DNA of 41,059 nucleotides, taken from the NCBI GenBank assembly GCA_910584495.1, contig CAJUAR010000019.1, positions 1 to 41,059 on the forward strand, given 5' to 3'. The notes under the pieces are model-generated. The model had not been told where the DNA came from. It ran no database searches and saw only the letters and a list, made by a program, of their open reading frames with translations. Source of the stretch: an uncultured Muribaculaceae bacterium. GTDB taxonomy: Bacteria > Bacteroidota > Bacteroidia > Bacteroidales > Muribaculaceae. The translations under genes and the position numbers were made by a program. Shown piece by piece: positions 32,882-41,059 of the stretch (its first letter is position 1; every line of letters begins with the position of its first letter).

Positions 32882-33901
32882 ATGGAAGAAAACAAGACAT
32901 ACACACCCACCGATTTCAAGAGCGACCAGGCTGTGCGCTGGTGTCCCGGCTGCGGCGACCACGCCATTCTCAACACCCTCCACAAGGCCATGGCCTCTCT
33001 GGGCATCGCTCCTCACAAAACTGCCGTAATTTCCGGCATCGGATGCTCTTCGCGTCTGCCTTACTATATGAACACCTTCGGCTTCCATACCATCCACGGA
33101 CGTGCCGCTGCTGTAGCAACGGGCTACAAAGTGGCAAACCCCGAAATGACGGTGTGGCAGATTTCGGGCGACGGCGACGGCCTTGCCATTGGCGGCAACC
33201 ACTTTATTCACGCCGTTCGCCGAAACATCGACATCAACATCGTGCTGTTCAATAACAAAATTTACGGACTGACCAAGGGGCAGTATTCGCCCACTTCGGA
33301 CCGTGGTTTTGTCAGCAAATCAAGTCCTTACGGCACAGTCGAAGATCCATTCATCCCCGCTGAACTCGTTTTCGGCGCACGCGGCAATTTCTTTGCCCGC
33401 TCCATCGACGTTGAGCTGAAAACCTCGCAGGAAGTACTTGCCGCTGCTGCATGCCACAAAGGAACATCAGTGGTGGAAATCCTCCAGAACTGCGTGATTT
33501 TCAACAACGGTATCCACAATCCCATCACCGACCGCGAAGTGCGCGCCGAGCGCACCATTCTGTTGCGGCATGGCGAGAAGATGCTCTTTGGCAAGAATAT
33601 GGAAAAGGGCCTTGTGCGCGACGGCTTCCTGCTTAAGGCTGTGACCGTGGGCGAAGACGGCTACACGATGGACGACGTGCTTGTTCATGATGCCCACACA
33701 CCTTCAAACTTCCTGCACCAGCAGCTTGCAATGATGGACGGTCTGGGCTCGCTGCCTCTGGCTCTCGGCGTTATCCGCGATGTGGAAGCCCCGACCTATA
33801 ACGACGGTGTGAGCTTGCAGGTGGAAGAAGTGCGGGCCAAAAAAGGATTCGACAGCTTGCGACAGTTCATCCTCGCCGGCGAAACTTGGGAAGTGAAATG
33901 A
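32882..33901 (+). CDS. korB: 2-oxoacid (2-oxoglutarate) : ferredoxin oxidoreductase subunit beta
   Basis: 339 residues. It begins with the cysteine pair C21-x-x-C24 in RWCPGCGDHAIL, typical of the beta subunit, followed by GIGCSSRLPYYMNTF and HGRAAAVATGYK. The thiamine-diphosphate motif runs from SGDGDGLAIGGNH to FNNKIYGLTKGQYSPTS. This subunit binds thiamine diphosphate and an iron-sulfur cluster. Coupled to korA (3-base gap). No strong terminator follows; the next 90 bases are AT-rich with an ATTAATATTAAT palindrome near 33933. Confidence 0.94.
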   Translation: MEENKTYTPTDFKSDQAVRWCPGCGDHAILNTLHKAMASLGIAPHKTAVISGIGCSSRLPYYMNTFGFHTIHGRAAAVATGYKVANPEMTVWQISGDGDGLAIGGNHFIHAVRRNIDINIVLFNNKIYGLTKGQYSPTSDRGFVSKSSPYGTVEDPFIPAELVFGARGNFFARSIDVELKTSQEVLAAAACHKGTSVVEILQNCVIFNNGIHNPITDREVRAERTILLRHGEKMLFGKNMEKGLVRDGFLLKAVTVGEDGYTMDDVLVHDAHTPSNFLHQQLAMMDGLGSLPLALGVIRDVEAPTYNDGVSLQVEEVRAKKGFDSLRQFILAGETWEVK

Positions 33902-33983
33902 CAACAAGGGTGAATAAATGATGTTAAATAATATTAATATTAATTAATAATCATCGGACACCCACACCGGCAAAAGCCAAGAT

Positions 33984-34015
33984 ATTGCATAAAGCAAAAA
34001 AAAACACTACTTTTG
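33984..34015 (+). promoter_or_regulatory. Promoter of the rimP-nusA-infB operon
   Basis: ATTG (33984-33987, one mismatch to TTTG), 20 bases, TACTTTTG (34008-34015). Transcription would begin near 34021, about 55 nt before rimP. Confidence 0.6.
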
Positions 34016-34030
34016 CATAAGATCTTCGAG

Positions 34031-34058
34031 AGAGGAGGGAGCACAAGCTTCCTCCTCT
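34031..34058 (+). promoter_or_regulatory. Leader hairpin of the rimP-nusA-infB operon
   Basis: AGAGGAGGGAGC (34031-34042) pairs with GCTTCCTCCTCT (34047-34058) across an ACAA loop: 12 pairs, one of them G-U. It occupies the middle of the predicted 5' leader and ends 17 bases before the rimP ATG. The right side is not followed by a proper U-run, so it is more likely a control or stability element than a plain terminator. Confidence 0.55.
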
Positions 34059-34074
34059 TCATTTACAAGCAAAC

Positions 34075-34560
34075 ATGATAGACAAGATATTACTTAAGCA
34101 AGTGGTCGAGAAAAGCCTTGAAGGCACCGGACTGATGCTGATCGACCTCACCGTCAATTCTTCAAACGAAATATGTGTGGAGCTTGACTCGGCCGACGGC
34201 GTGGACATCGACAGCTGTGCGCGTCTGACACGCGTCATCGAAGAAGCCTTCGACCGCGATGTGGAAGACTACCAGCTCGAAGTTGGCTCTTCGGGCCTTA
34301 CATCGCCATTCAAAGTACATGCGCAATATGCATGGAACATTGGGCATGATGTGGAAGTGCTCACACGCGACGGACGAAAGCTTCACGGAGTCCTTTCGGC
34401 AGTCGAGGACGGTGCTCCGCTCGATACCGACGTGCGCTTCACTATCGAAGTTCCCGTCAAGGTGAAAGAACCCGGAGTGAAAAAGCCAGTAATAAAACAA
34501 GAAGCTGTCAATCTCAATTCCGGCGAGTGCAAATATGTGCGCTGCGACCTAAAATTCTGA
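34075..34560 (+). CDS. rimP: Ribosome maturation factor RimP
   Basis: 161 residues, normal for the family. It has the alpha/beta N-terminal domain (LEGTGLMLIDLTVNSSNEIC, then the DSCARLTRVIEEAFD helix), the short conserved LEVGSSGLTSPFK segment (LEVxSPGxxRPL in other phyla) and a C-terminal SH3-like barrel. RimP helps assemble the 30S subunit. It is the first gene of the classic rimP-nusA-infB cluster; nusA begins 24 bases later. Start at 34075 is preceded by the leader hairpin. The conserved position usually SPG reads SSG, common in Bacteroidetes. Confidence 0.92.
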   Translation: MIDKILLKQVVEKSLEGTGLMLIDLTVNSSNEICVELDSADGVDIDSCARLTRVIEEAFDRDVEDYQLEVGSSGLTSPFKVHAQYAWNIGHDVEVLTRDGRKLHGVLSAVEDGAPLDTDVRFTIEVPVKVKEPGVKKPVIKQEAVNLNSGECKYVRCDLKF

Positions 34561-34584
34561 TAATCAAAACATCCGCATATCACA

Positions 34585-35898
34585 ATGGCAAAAAAAGAGG
34601 CAACTCCAAATATGGTCGAACAGTTCGCTGAATTCAAGGAACTGAAAAACATCGACAAAACCACAATGATCAGCGTGCTCGAGGAATCGTTCCGCAATGT
34701 TCTCGCGAAGATGTTCGGCACAGACGAAAACCTGGACGTGATTCTGAACCCCGACAAAGGCGACGTGCAGATTTTCCAAAACCTCACCGTAGTGCCCGAT
34801 GGCGAAGTGGAAAACCCCAATCTCCAGATTTCGCTCACCGATGCCCGCGCCGATGACGACCCCGAGGCCGAAGTTGGCGAAGAGCACACTCGCGAAATAA
34901 TTTTTGAGAAATTCGGTCGCCGTGCCATTCTCAACCTGCGCCAGACTCTGCAGAGCCGCATCCTCGACCTGCAGAAAGACGCTGTGTTCACCAAGTTCAA
35001 AGAGCTCGAAGGACAGCTCGTCACCGGCGAGGTCTACCAGACATGGTCGCGCGAGACTCTGCTGCTCGACGACGAGAAAAACGAGCTTTTGCTCCCCAAA
35101 AGCGAATCTATCCCCGGCGACTTTTTCCGCAAGGGCGAAACAGTGCGTGCCGTCATTTCGCATGTCGACAACAAAAATAACAACCCAAAAATCACCGTGT
35201 CGCGCACCAGCAACATGTTCCTGGTGCGTCTCTTCGAAATTGAAGTTCCCGAAATCCACGACGGCCTCATAAATATCCGCGCAGTGGCCCGCATCCCCGG
35301 CGAACGAGCCAAGATTGCGGTTGAGAGCTACGACGACCGCATCGACCCCGTGGGAGCATGCGTGGGCGTGAAAGGTTCGCGTATCCACGGCATTGTCCGC
35401 GAGCTACGCAACGAGAACATCGACGTGATCTGCTACACAAACAATCCCTCGCTGTTCATACAGCGCGCCCTCTCGCCGGCACACATCTCCACCATCCGTC
35501 TCGACGAAGAGAACAAGAAGGCCGAAGTGTTCCTGCGCCCCGAAGAGGTGTCGCTGGCCATTGGCAAGAACGGCCACAACATCAAGCTGGCAACAATGCT
35601 CACCGGCTTCGAAATCGATGTGTACCGCGACACAGAAATGGTATATGAGGACGATATATTCCTGGACGACTTCAGCGACGAAATCGAAAAATGGGTGATC
35701 GATGCCCTCAAAAACATTGGCTGTGTGACTGCCAAGAGCGTGCTCAACACACCGCGACAGACACTGGTCGACAAGTCCGACCTTGAAGAAGGGACAATCG
35801 ACGACGTGCTCGAAGTGCTGCGCCGCGAATATGAAGAAGACGAAACCGACGAAGCCGACGATACACAGGCTCCCGAAGAACAGCCCGAACAGCTATAA
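34585..35898 (+). CDS. nusA: Transcription termination/antitermination factor NusA
   Basis: 437 residues. An N-terminal RNA-polymerase-binding domain (1-130) is followed by an S1 domain (about 140-205, with VTGEVYQTWSRETLLLD) and two KH domains (IDPVGACVGVKGSRIHGIVR; EVSLAIGKNGHNIKLATML). The acidic end has EEDETDEADDTQAPEEQPEQ in place of the enterobacterial AR2 repeats. It modulates pausing, termination and antitermination, and in many bacteria controls its own operon. Flanked by rimP (24 bases) and infB (90 bases). Confidence 0.95.
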   Translation: MAKKEATPNMVEQFAEFKELKNIDKTTMISVLEESFRNVLAKMFGTDENLDVILNPDKGDVQIFQNLTVVPDGEVENPNLQISLTDARADDDPEAEVGEEHTREIIFEKFGRRAILNLRQTLQSRILDLQKDAVFTKFKELEGQLVTGEVYQTWSRETLLLDDEKNELLLPKSESIPGDFFRKGETVRAVISHVDNKNNNPKITVSRTSNMFLVRLFEIEVPEIHDGLINIRAVARIPGERAKIAVESYDDRIDPVGACVGVKGSRIHGIVRELRNENIDVICYTNNPSLFIQRALSPAHISTIRLDEENKKAEVFLRPEEVSLAIGKNGHNIKLATMLTGFEIDVYRDTEMVYEDDIFLDDFSDEIEKWVIDALKNIGCVTAKSVLNTPRQTLVDKSDLEEGTIDDVLEVLRREYEEDETDEADDTQAPEEQPEQL

Positions 35899-35908
35899 GC
35901 CTGAGGCG

Positions 35909-35972
35909 ATCTCTCCTTCTACTCCTCTCTTCTCGCACCCGTGTGTTTCTTTCTTCTTCTTCAACCCCTCTA
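35909..35972 (+). other. Pyrimidine-rich spacer between nusA and infB
   Basis: A 64-base stretch dominated by C and T, poor in G, with many CTCCT, CTTCT and TTCTTCTT words. C-rich, G-poor unstructured RNA is what Rho factor prefers, so it could be a partial Rho loading site or a translation-control region for infB. No hairpin or promoter was seen in it. Confidence 0.35.
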
Positions 35973-35988
35973 AGCGAAATTTCATTAT

Positions 35989-38900
35989 ATGGCGAAAACT
36001 AAAATAAGCAAAGTGGCGAAAGATCTCAACGTGTCGGTTGCGACCGTCATAGACTTTCTCCGTAAAAAGGACATCAACATTGAAGAGAATCCCAACGCCC
36101 GCATCGAAGACAGCACCGTAGAGATGCTGATGAATGCTTTCAAGAGCGACAAGGACCTCAAAAACCGCTCTGCGCAGATTGCCGTGGAGCGCAAAGAAAA
36201 TCGTGCCCGCATGGCCGAGCAGCCCGCTGCCGCCCCTGTTGCAGAAGAAGTGAAACACACAACAGTGACAGGCCCGCGTATACTTGGCAAAATCGACCTC
36301 AAAACAGGCATGCCCGTTGTGGATAAACCGGCTACCAAACCGGCTGCTCCACAAGCCTCTCCCGCACCCAAGCCACAAGCAAAACCTCAGGCTCAACCCG
36401 AAGCAAAACCTCAGGCTCAACCCGAGGCAAAGGTCGAGGCAAAGGCCGAGCCAGCACCGGAAGCAAAGGCTGCCGATGTGAATGCCCTCCAGACAAAGAC
36501 GCAACCTGCAAGCCCGACACCTAAGCCGGAAGCCAAGCCAGAGGCTCCCAAAACCGAACATAAAGAACAACCCAAGTCTGAACAGCCTCATAAAGAAGCC
36601 GCTGCACCGGCGCCAAAAGCTCCTGTGGCAGCGCAGAAACAAACCGTGCCGCAACAACCTAAACCAGCACTCAAAGAACAAAAGCCCCAGGCCGCATCCG
36701 CCGAGGCCCCTAAAACCGACAGCGAACCCGAAGTATTTACGCTCGCCAACCGAACACCGGCTCCATCACTCAACATCGTGGGCAAAATCGACCTCGATGC
36801 AATGAATTTGAACACACGCCCCAAGAAAAAAGGAAAGGGCGACCGTGGCGGTCATGGCGCATCGGGTTCGGAAGGCGACCGAAAGAAACGCCGCCGAATT
36901 TCAGGCAAAGAGAAAGTAGATGTAGAAAAGGCCGGCAAGCAAGCAGCCGACAGCCGTCAGGGCGGTGAAAATCAGGGCGGTGGCCGGGGTGGAAACCGCG
37001 ACAAACAAGGCGGTCGCGACAACCGCGAACGCGGAAACCGCCAAAACGGCGAAAACCGCCGTGGCGAACAGCGAAACCGCAGGCCTGCACCTCAGCCCGA
37101 AGTGAACGAAGAGGATGTGCAGAAACAGGTGAAGGAAACCCTGGCTCGCCTCACCGCTAAGGATAAGGGCCTCAAGAAAGGCGCTAAGTGGCGCAAAGAG
37201 AAACGAGAGGCTAACGCAAACCGCGAACGAGAGGCTCAACAGGCCGAAGCCGCCGAAAGCCGCGTGCTAAAACTCACCGAGTTCGTAACTGCAAACGACC
37301 TGGCTGTGATGATGGACGTGCCGGTGAACAACGTCATTGCAACTTGTATGAATCTTGGTGTGATGGTGTCCATCAACCAGCGTCTCGATGCCGAGACAAT
37401 CAACATCGTTGCTGACGAATTCGGTTTCTCCACCGAATATGTATCGGCCGAGGTGAGCGAGGCCATTCAGCAGGAAGAAGACAAAGAAGAAGACCTGGTG
37501 AGCCGTCCGCCGGTGGTGACGGTGATGGGACATGTGGACCATGGCAAAACTTCGCTGCTCGACTACATCCGCAAGGCTAACGTAATTGCCGGCGAAGCAG
37601 GTGGCATTACCCAGCACATCGGCTCCTACAGCGTGAAACTTTCCGACGGCCGTAACATCACATTCCTCGATACTCCCGGCCACGAAGCCTTCACTGCCAT
37701 GCGTGCCAGAGGTGCCAAAGTCACCGACCTTGTCATTATCATCGTCGCTGCCGATGACAGCGTCATGCCTCAGACGGTCGAAGCTATAAACCACGCCTCG
37801 GCTGCCGGTGTGCCGATTGTCTTCGCCATCAACAAGATTGACAAACCTCACGCAAACCCCGACAAAATCAAGGAGGAACTCGCTGCGATGAACTACCTTG
37901 TGGAAGAATGGGGCGGCAAATACCAGAGCCAGGACATTTCGGCTAAAAAAGGTATAGGTGTTGACAAGCTGATGGAAAAAGTGCTCCTCGAAGCTGAACT
38001 TCTCGAACTCAAAGCCAACCCCAAACGCCGTGCTGTGGGTACGATTATTGAATCGTCGCTCGACAAAGGCCGAGGCTATGTGGCCAACGTCCTTGTGCAG
38101 AACGGAACACTACGCGTGGGCGACATTGTGCTGGCAGGCAATCATTTCGGTCGCATCAAGGCCATGTTCAACGAACGCAACCAGCGCATAGAGGAAGCCG
38201 GGCCAGCCATGCCCGCTCTCATCCTTGGCCTCAACGGCGCACCTACTGCAGGCGACACATTCAATGTGCTCGAAACCGAACAGGAAGCTCGCGAAATTGC
38301 AAACAAACGCGAGCAGCTGGCTCGCGAACAGGGTTTGCGAACCACCAAGATGCTCACCCTCGAAGATATTGGCCACCGCATCGATATTGGCAACTTCCAG
38401 GAGCTCAACATAATTGTCAAAGGCGACGTCGACGGCTCTATCGAAGCCCTCTCCGACTCGCTCATAAAGCTCTCGACCGAGGAAATTCAAATCAACGTCC
38501 TCCACAAGGCCGTGGGAGAGATTTCCGAAAGCGATGTTACGCTTGCAGCCGCTTCGGGAGCCATCATTATCGGCTTCCAGGTGCGTCCAAGCCTTGCAGC
38601 ACGACGTGCCGCCGAGCGAGATGGTGTTCAGATTCGTCTTTACTCGGTAATCTATCAGGCTATTGAGGATGTTAAAGATGCTATGGCCGGCATGCTTGCT
38701 CCCGAAATCAAAGAAGAAATCATCGGAACTGCCGAAGTGCTCGAAACCTTCCACGTGGGCAAGGTGGGCACCATTGCAGGTGCCATGGTGCGCGAGGGCA
38801 AAATTAAACGAGGCTGCAAGGTGCGCCTCATCCGCGACGGCATTGTCAAATACACCGGCGAACTCGGTTCGCTCAAGCGATTCAAGGACGATGTCCGCGA

Positions 38901-39015
38901 AGTGGTGGCTGGATACGACTGCGGTCTGTCCATTGCCGGTTACAACGACATCAAAGTGGGCGACTTTGTCGAAGGTTTCGAAGAGAAAGAAGTGGCCCGC
39001 ACATCCATCGACTAA
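35989..39015 (+). CDS. infB: Translation initiation factor IF-2
   Basis: 1008 residues. An N-terminal IF2_N-type helix bundle (ISKVAKDLNVSVATVIDFLR) leads into a long disordered linker (about 75-400) rich in Lys, Pro, Ala and Glu, then Gly/Arg. A second IF2_N-like segment and the GTPase domain follow: G1 GHVDHGKTS from residue 514, G3 DTPGHEAF, G4 NKID. Domains II-IV follow, with the fMet-tRNA-binding end IKRGCKVRLIRDG. It places initiator tRNA on the 30S subunit. The linker contains an exact-frame 24-bp tandem repeat. Third gene of the rimP operon. Confidence 0.96.
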   Translation: MAKTKISKVAKDLNVSVATVIDFLRKKDINIEENPNARIEDSTVEMLMNAFKSDKDLKNRSAQIAVERKENRARMAEQPAAAPVAEEVKHTTVTGPRILGKIDLKTGMPVVDKPATKPAAPQASPAPKPQAKPQAQPEAKPQAQPEAKVEAKAEPAPEAKAADVNALQTKTQPASPTPKPEAKPEAPKTEHKEQPKSEQPHKEAAAPAPKAPVAAQKQTVPQQPKPALKEQKPQAASAEAPKTDSEPEVFTLANRTPAPSLNIVGKIDLDAMNLNTRPKKKGKGDRGGHGASGSEGDRKKRRRISGKEKVDVEKAGKQAADSRQGGENQGGGRGGNRDKQGGRDNRERGNRQNGENRRGEQRNRRPAPQPEVNEEDVQKQVKETLARLTAKDKGLKKGAKWRKEKREANANREREAQQAEAAESRVLKLTEFVTANDLAVMMDVPVNNVIATCMNLGVMVSINQRLDAETINIVADEFGFSTEYVSAEVSEAIQQEEDKEEDLVSRPPVVTVMGHVDHGKTSLLDYIRKANVIAGEAGGITQHIGSYSVKLSDGRNITFLDTPGHEAFTAMRARGAKVTDLVIIIVAADDSVMPQTVEAINHASAAGVPIVFAINKIDKPHANPDKIKEELAAMNYLVEEWGGKYQSQDISAKKGIGVDKLMEKVLLEAELLELKANPKRRAVGTIIESSLDKGRGYVANVLVQNGTLRVGDIVLAGNHFGRIKAMFNERNQRIEEAGPAMPALILGLNGAPTAGDTFNVLETEQEAREIANKREQLAREQGLRTTKMLTLEDIGHRIDIGNFQELNIIVKGDVDGSIEALSDSLIKLSTEEIQINVLHKAVGEISESDVTLAAASGAIIIGFQVRPSLAARRAAERDGVQIRLYSVIYQAIEDVKDAMAGMLAPEIKEEIIGTAEVLETFHVGKVGTIAGAMVREGKIKRGCKVRLIRDGIVKYTGELGSLKRFKDDVREVVAGYDCGLSIAGYNDIKVGDFVEGFEEKEVARTSID
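36381..36428 (+). repeat. 24-bp tandem duplication in the infB linker
   Basis: 36381-36404 and 36405-36428 are identical except for one base. Each encodes the eight residues AKPQAQPE in the disordered linker, so gain or loss of a copy keeps the frame. Confidence 0.8.
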
Positions 39016-39026
39016 ATTCTGAAGCT

Positions 39027-39488
39027 ATGCGGAGCACTATCCTGCTTGGCATAGGAAGCAACAGCGGCGAGCGCCGGCAGAACATCTGCCGTGCGCTCGC
39101 TGCCATTTCGGCCCTCTTCGGACCGGAAGCAACGTTGCGTCAATCTCCTTTCTATGCCTCTGAGCCTATGGGCTTTGATTCGCCCAATGAATTTCTAAAC
39201 ATTGTAGCTGAAATAACAACGGAGAGATCTCGTCAGTGGACTGCCGACGAAGCCCACGCACTGCTGCGGTCGACGCAAGCCATCGAAAAGAGCATAAGCA
39301 GCATGCCGCACCGCAATCCCGACGGCAGCTATCGCGACCGCGAAATAGACATTGACCTGCTTTCGATCGACAACCTTGTTGTTAATTCGGAGCTTCTCAC
39401 TCTCCCGCATCCAGGCATGGCCCAGCGTCCCTTTGTTCAGATACCACTCAAACAATTACAAACAACAAAATATGAAACAAACAGGTGA
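39027..39488 (+). CDS. folK: 2-amino-4-hydroxy-6-hydroxymethyldihydropteridine pyrophosphokinase (HPPK)
   Basis: 153 residues. Typical HPPK: it begins LLGIGSNSGERRQNICRAL, has the conserved YASEPMGF, and ends in the metal/ATP motif YRDREIDIDLLSIDNLVV followed by LPHPGMAQRPFVQIPL. It transfers pyrophosphate from ATP to 6-hydroxymethyl-dihydropterin in folate synthesis. It lies 11 bases after infB and overlaps the peroxiredoxin gene by 17 bases, so it is probably expressed with both neighbours. The stop lies slightly beyond the conserved core (a short QLQTTKYETNR end). Confidence 0.92.
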   Translation: MRSTILLGIGSNSGERRQNICRALAAISALFGPEATLRQSPFYASEPMGFDSPNEFLNIVAEITTERSRQWTADEAHALLRSTQAIEKSISSMPHRNPDGSYRDREIDIDLLSIDNLVVNSELLTLPHPGMAQRPFVQIPLKQLQTTKYETNR

Positions 39489-39927
39489 ATTTGCACCCGA
39501 CTTCCTCGGTTTCGACCAGGACGGCAAAGAGGTGCGCCGGAGCAATTTTCCCGGCAAAAACATCATTCTCTATTTCTATCCCAAAGACAACACCAGCGGA
39601 TGTACTGCAGAAGCATGCAGCCTGGGTGGTGCATACGATTTTTTTCTCGACAAAGGATATGTGGTGATAGGTGTGAGCAAGGACAGCGCGGCATCGCACA
39701 TCAAATTCCGCCAGAAATATGCACTGCCATTCATTCTTGTTGCCGACACCGAACACCGTCTGTGTGAGGAGATGGGCGTGTGGAAAATGAAAAAAATGGC
39801 CGGACGAGAGTATATGGGCATTGTCCGCACCACATTCGTTATCGACCCCGAAGGCCGCATCTCTCACGTGGTGGAAAAAGTCAACACAAAGGAAGCCGCC
39901 GCCCAGCTCGAAGCAATCATCAAATAA
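39472..39927 (+). CDS. bcp: Thioredoxin-dependent peroxiredoxin, BCP/PrxQ type
   Basis: 151 residues from the ATG at 39472. The peroxidatic cysteine C44 in NTSGCTAEAC and the resolving cysteine C49 five residues later define the atypical two-Cys PrxQ group. Also present are APDFLGFDQDG at the start, LYFYPKD and VIGVSKDS. The enzyme reduces hydrogen peroxide and organic peroxides in the cytoplasm using thioredoxin. The frame stays open about 40 codons upstream into folK, but those residues do not fit the family. It overlaps folK by 17 bases and no promoter is visible, so it is translated from the folK message. Confidence 0.93.
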   Translation: MKQTGEFAPDFLGFDQDGKEVRRSNFPGKNIILYFYPKDNTSGCTAEACSLGGAYDFFLDKGYVVIGVSKDSAASHIKFRQKYALPFILVADTEHRLCEEMGVWKMKKMAGREYMGIVRTTFVIDPEGRISHVVEKVNTKEAAAQLEAIIK

Positions 39928-40067
39928 TAGCTGCAGCGTCGCGGATTTTGCAAGCTTATATCCAGAATTCAGCTTCAATGCCTAAGGCCGCTTCAATCAT
40001 TTTTGATGCGCTTGCCCTCATATTTTGTCTGTCGGGCTTTTGTTTTTCGAATTTTTAGGCAAAAATT

Positions 40068-40097
40068 TTTGCGTATGAAAAATTTGATGTAAATTTA
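40068..40097 (+). promoter_or_regulatory. Probable promoter of lpxA
   Basis: TTTG (40068-40071), 18 bases, TAAATTTA (40090-40097, one mismatch to TAnnTTTG). The start near 40103 leaves a leader of about 20 nt. Confidence 0.45.
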
Positions 40098-40123
40098 CCG
40101 TGTCAACCTAAATCTTGAAAACT

Positions 40124-40915
40124 ATGATTAGCCCGTTAGCTTATATCGACCCCAAAGCCAAGATTGGCTCTGATGTTATCATACATGCATTTGCCTATGT
40201 CGATGCCGATACCGTGATAGGCGACAACTGCGAGATTATGCCCTATGCCAGTGTGATGAACGGCACCACATTGGGCAAAGGCGTGAAAGTGTACCAAGGA
40301 GCGGTGGTGGGTGCCGACCCGCAGGATTTCCGTTGGAAGCCGGGTCTGGCTTCGCGCTGCTCCATTGGCGACGGAACTATAATCCGCGAACATGTGCTCA
40401 TCAACCGTGGCTTCACATCTGAAAAAGGAACTGTTGTCGGTTCGGGTGTTATTGTGTGCGCCAAGAGCCACATTGGCCACGACAGCCACATCGACGATGG
40501 TTGTGTGATCGGCAACTCGGTGAACATTGCCGGCGATGTCACCGTGCAGCATGGCAGCATCCTGTCGTCGAATGTTATTGTGCACGAAAACAGCACTATC
40601 GGCAAATTTGTACTTATTAAAGGTGGAACGCGCATCAGCTCCAACGTACCACCATATGTGATTATGGCCCATAATCCTGTGACATATTATGGTGTAAACT
40701 CTGTGATTATGAGCAAACATTGCGGATTCTGCGAAGACAGTATCGACGATATTGCCAAGGCCTACCGTCACATCTATCAATGTTCGACCTCGGTTTTCAA
40801 CGCCATCAAACGCATAGAGACCGACATTGCCGAAAGCCCCGAGCGTGCCGAAATCCTCAATTTTGTGCGCAGCCACAACATGAAGCTCGCCGGCCACTAT
40901 TTTGAGGCTGATTAA
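40124..40915 (+). CDS. lpxA: Acyl-ACP--UDP-N-acetylglucosamine O-acyltransferase (LpxA)
   Basis: 263 residues from the ATG at 40124; a TTG three codons earlier is an alternative. The N-terminal two-thirds are hexapeptide repeats forming a left-handed beta-helix (SPLAYIDPKAKIGSDVIIHA ... VVGADPQDFRW ... IREHVLINRG). The catalytic histidine is in KSHIGHDSHI, and the C-terminal helices (KHCGFCEDSIDDIAKAYRHI) match LpxA. It adds a 3-hydroxyacyl chain to UDP-GlcNAc, the first step of lipid A synthesis. Bacteroidetes often carry more than one LpxA-like protein, so this may be a paralogue. It stands apart from other lpx genes in the window. Confidence 0.88.
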   Translation: MISPLAYIDPKAKIGSDVIIHAFAYVDADTVIGDNCEIMPYASVMNGTTLGKGVKVYQGAVVGADPQDFRWKPGLASRCSIGDGTIIREHVLINRGFTSEKGTVVGSGVIVCAKSHIGHDSHIDDGCVIGNSVNIAGDVTVQHGSILSSNVIVHENSTIGKFVLIKGGTRISSNVPPYVIMAHNPVTYYGVNSVIMSKHCGFCEDSIDDIAKAYRHIYQCSTSVFNAIKRIETDIAESPERAEILNFVRSHNMKLAGHYFEAD

Positions 40916-41058
40916 CGAACTTTTTTGAGCCTAAGCTTGTTGTATAGACAGAAGCCCCGCAAGGCACACGGCTTTTGTCGGTTGGGATTGTAATCCCTCT
41001 CCTCCTTTTTCAACAGCGGTGGCTGAAAGTGCTGCCGACGACAAAACTCAGAAGTCCG
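40912..41058 (-). other. Open minus-strand frame at the right edge, possibly the end of a gene
   Basis: Read on the minus strand, 48 codons stay open from the window edge to a TAA at 40914-40912, ending NRQKPCALRGFCLYNKLRLK... I recognise no domain. The strand also holds a GGGATT-GT-AATCCC hairpin near 40984-40997, so it may simply be intergenic DNA after lpxA. Confidence 0.2.
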
Positions 41059-41059
41059 G

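Noticed and set aside
36361..36440. CRISPR-like repeats in infB
   Set aside because: Only two adjoining copies of a 24-base in-frame unit inside a low-complexity protein linker; no spacers.
40940..41010. A possible tRNA or small RNA near the right edge
   Set aside because: A GGGATT/AATCCC hairpin resembles a T-arm at first sight, but no acceptor stem, anticodon arm or T-loop consensus can be built around it.

Overview
The window is chromosomal DNA from a member of the Bacteroidales, most likely a gut Muribaculaceae-like organism; that family-level guess is inference. The grounds are SusC/SusD outer-membrane pairs, a PorU sortase of the type IX secretion system (T9SS), gldE-gldD, a Rex repressor beside porU, a two-subunit KorAB enzyme, and Bacteroidetes-type promoters (TTTG, about 18-20 nt, TAnnTTTG) in front of many genes. 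Shine-Dalgarno sequences are mostly absent.

Layout. 1-4.06 kb: the tail of a secreted protein, then on the minus strand a small secreted protein translationally coupled to an orphan SusD-like protein, and a UmuC-type polymerase. 4.06-4.85 kb: a long gene-free stretch, first extremely AT-rich with degenerate DnaA-box-like words, then a cluster of small palindromes. 4.86-10.04 kb (plus): Na/Pi cotransporter, orphan OmpR-type response regulator, and an overlapping gldE-gldD-phosphopantetheinyl transferase unit. 10.1-16.3 kb (minus): a carboxylesterase and a tight rex / degenerate FAH-like / porU operon. 16.3-17.05 kb: relics, including an AraC-type DNA-binding domain without its front half, and terminators.

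17.05-30.75 kb is a polysaccharide-utilisation locus (PUL). On the minus strand a GH87-like beta-helix enzyme, a SusR-like membrane regulator and a GH97 alpha-glucosidase-type enzyme form one operon. Divergently, an unknown secreted protein is followed after an intrinsic terminator by SusC, SusD and a SusE/F-like gene broken by an apparent one-base deletion. GH97, GH87-like and SusR-like proteins together point to an alpha-glucan substrate, possibly with alpha-1,3 linkages. The shared intergenic region holds a symmetric set of AAATCAA words that could be the operator. The PUL is bracketed by two copies of a short element (16.56 and 30.88 kb).

30.9-41 kb (plus) is housekeeping: korA-korB, rimP-nusA-infB with a hairpin leader, folK-bcp overlapping, and lpxA.

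How the parts connect: several secreted proteins here (the one ending at 119, the 2.1-2.6 kb protein, the GH87-like enzyme, the 23.3 kb protein and the SusE/F-like product) end in the same short C-terminal sorting-type domain, and the window itself encodes PorU, the sortase that processes such tails. No tRNA, rRNA, CRISPR array, intact transposase or integrase was seen.
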